DNA of 8,657 bases from Pseudomonadota bacterium (GTDB lineage: Bacteria; Myxococcota; Myxococcia; Myxococcales; Anaeromyxobacteraceae): positions 1-8,657 of the forward strand of contig JAEYZK010000241.1 in assembly GCA_023428085.1 (NCBI GenBank). The letters are read 5' to 3'. The notes under the pieces were generated by a model, which saw only the letters and a program-made list of their open reading frames with translations, was not told where the DNA came from and made no database searches. The position numbers were made by a program, and so were the translations under genes. Position 1 is the stretch's first letter, and every line of letters begins with the position of its first letter. Below, piece after piece: positions 8,042 to 8,657 of the stretch.

Positions 8042-8417
8042 TCCTGGGGCTCGGCCTCGATCTCGTGGACATCGCGCGGATGGCCCACATCCTCGACGGG
8101 CCGCCCGCCCGCGCGGCGCGGTTCGTGGCGCGCGTGTTCACGCCGGGCGAGCGCGCCTACTGCGACGCGCGCGTCGATCGTCCGACGCGCTACGCCGCCC
8201 GGTTCGCCGCGAAGGAGGCCGCGCTCAAGGCGCTCGGGGTGCCGGCAGGCCTGCGCTTCCAGGAGCTCGAGGTCGTGCGCGGGGAGGGCGCGCCGGCGCT
8301 CGTGCTCTCGGGCGCGGCGGCGGAGGCGGCGCGGCGGCTCGGGGTGGCGCGGCTCCACCTCTCGATCACCCACGACGGCGGGACCGCGGCCGCGGTGGTC
8401 GTCGCCGAGGGGGCGCC

Positions 8418-8421
<4 letters not shown>
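8038..8421 (+). CDS. acpS: Holo-[acyl-carrier-protein] synthase
   Basis: AcpS moves the 4'-phosphopantetheine arm of CoA onto a serine of acyl carrier protein, switching on fatty acid synthesis. The 127-residue product is the usual size for the trimeric bacterial type. It starts with GLGLDLVDI, whose Asp8 binds Mg, has the second signature FAAKEA (56-61) with metal ligand Glu60, and ends with HLSITHD (107-113), where ITHD replaces the commoner ISHD. The start is GTG 8038, inside the GTGA overlap with pdxJ; there is no clear ribosome-binding site, so coupled translation is likely. pdxJ-acpS linkage is very common in proteobacteria. Its own stop overlaps the next gene by GTGA (8418-8421). Confidence 0.95.

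Positions 8422-8657
<236 letters not shown>

Overview
This window is two unrelated pieces of high-GC bacterial chromosome joined inside one gene. Positions 1 to about 3600 look like an actinobacterium of the Microbacteriaceae type: a secreted NlpC/P60 peptidase with a Cys-His-Glu triad, then ppa (minus strand), tilS, hpt and the first part of ftsH. Promoters there have TANNNT -10 boxes, two of them placed so that the mRNA starts on the ATG. From about 3650 to the end the sequence looks like a myxobacterium of the Anaeromyxobacter type: the rest of ftsH, then folP, glmM, pdxJ, acpS and the start of nnr, with GTGA overlaps. These lineage assignments come from remembered family sequences and gene order, not from a search.

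Layout. 1-416: 3' end of an NlpC/P60 gene (+). 451-490: a perfect 18-bp hairpin between two convergent genes. 503-997: ppa (-). 998-1040: a 43-base divergent spacer with a palindromic -10 element. 1041-2075 tilS, 2085-2636 hpt and 2752-4689 ftsH, all (+). 4715-5566 folP, 5668-7140 glmM, 7313-8041 pdxJ, 8038-8421 acpS and 8418 to the edge nnr, all (+). The longest stretch without a gene is 172 bases (7141-7312); it holds two G-quadruplex-type tracts, a possible terminator and a possible pdxJ promoter. I saw no tRNA, rRNA, mobile element, CRISPR array or phage gene.

Functions. Everything is core housekeeping: wall remodelling (NlpC/P60), wall precursor supply (glmM), pyrophosphate removal (ppa), tRNA-Ile2 decoding (tilS), purine salvage (hpt), membrane proteolysis (ftsH), folate (folP), vitamin B6 (pdxJ), carrier-protein activation (acpS) and repair of damaged NAD(P)H (nnr). 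The most notable feature is the ftsH junction. It stays in frame and gives a full-length FtsH whose N-terminal part looks actinobacterial and whose C-terminal part looks myxobacterial. A metagenome assembly chimera at a conserved AAA+ segment is the simplest explanation; a real recombination would be much more interesting. I found no sign of a new defence, mobile or biosynthetic system.
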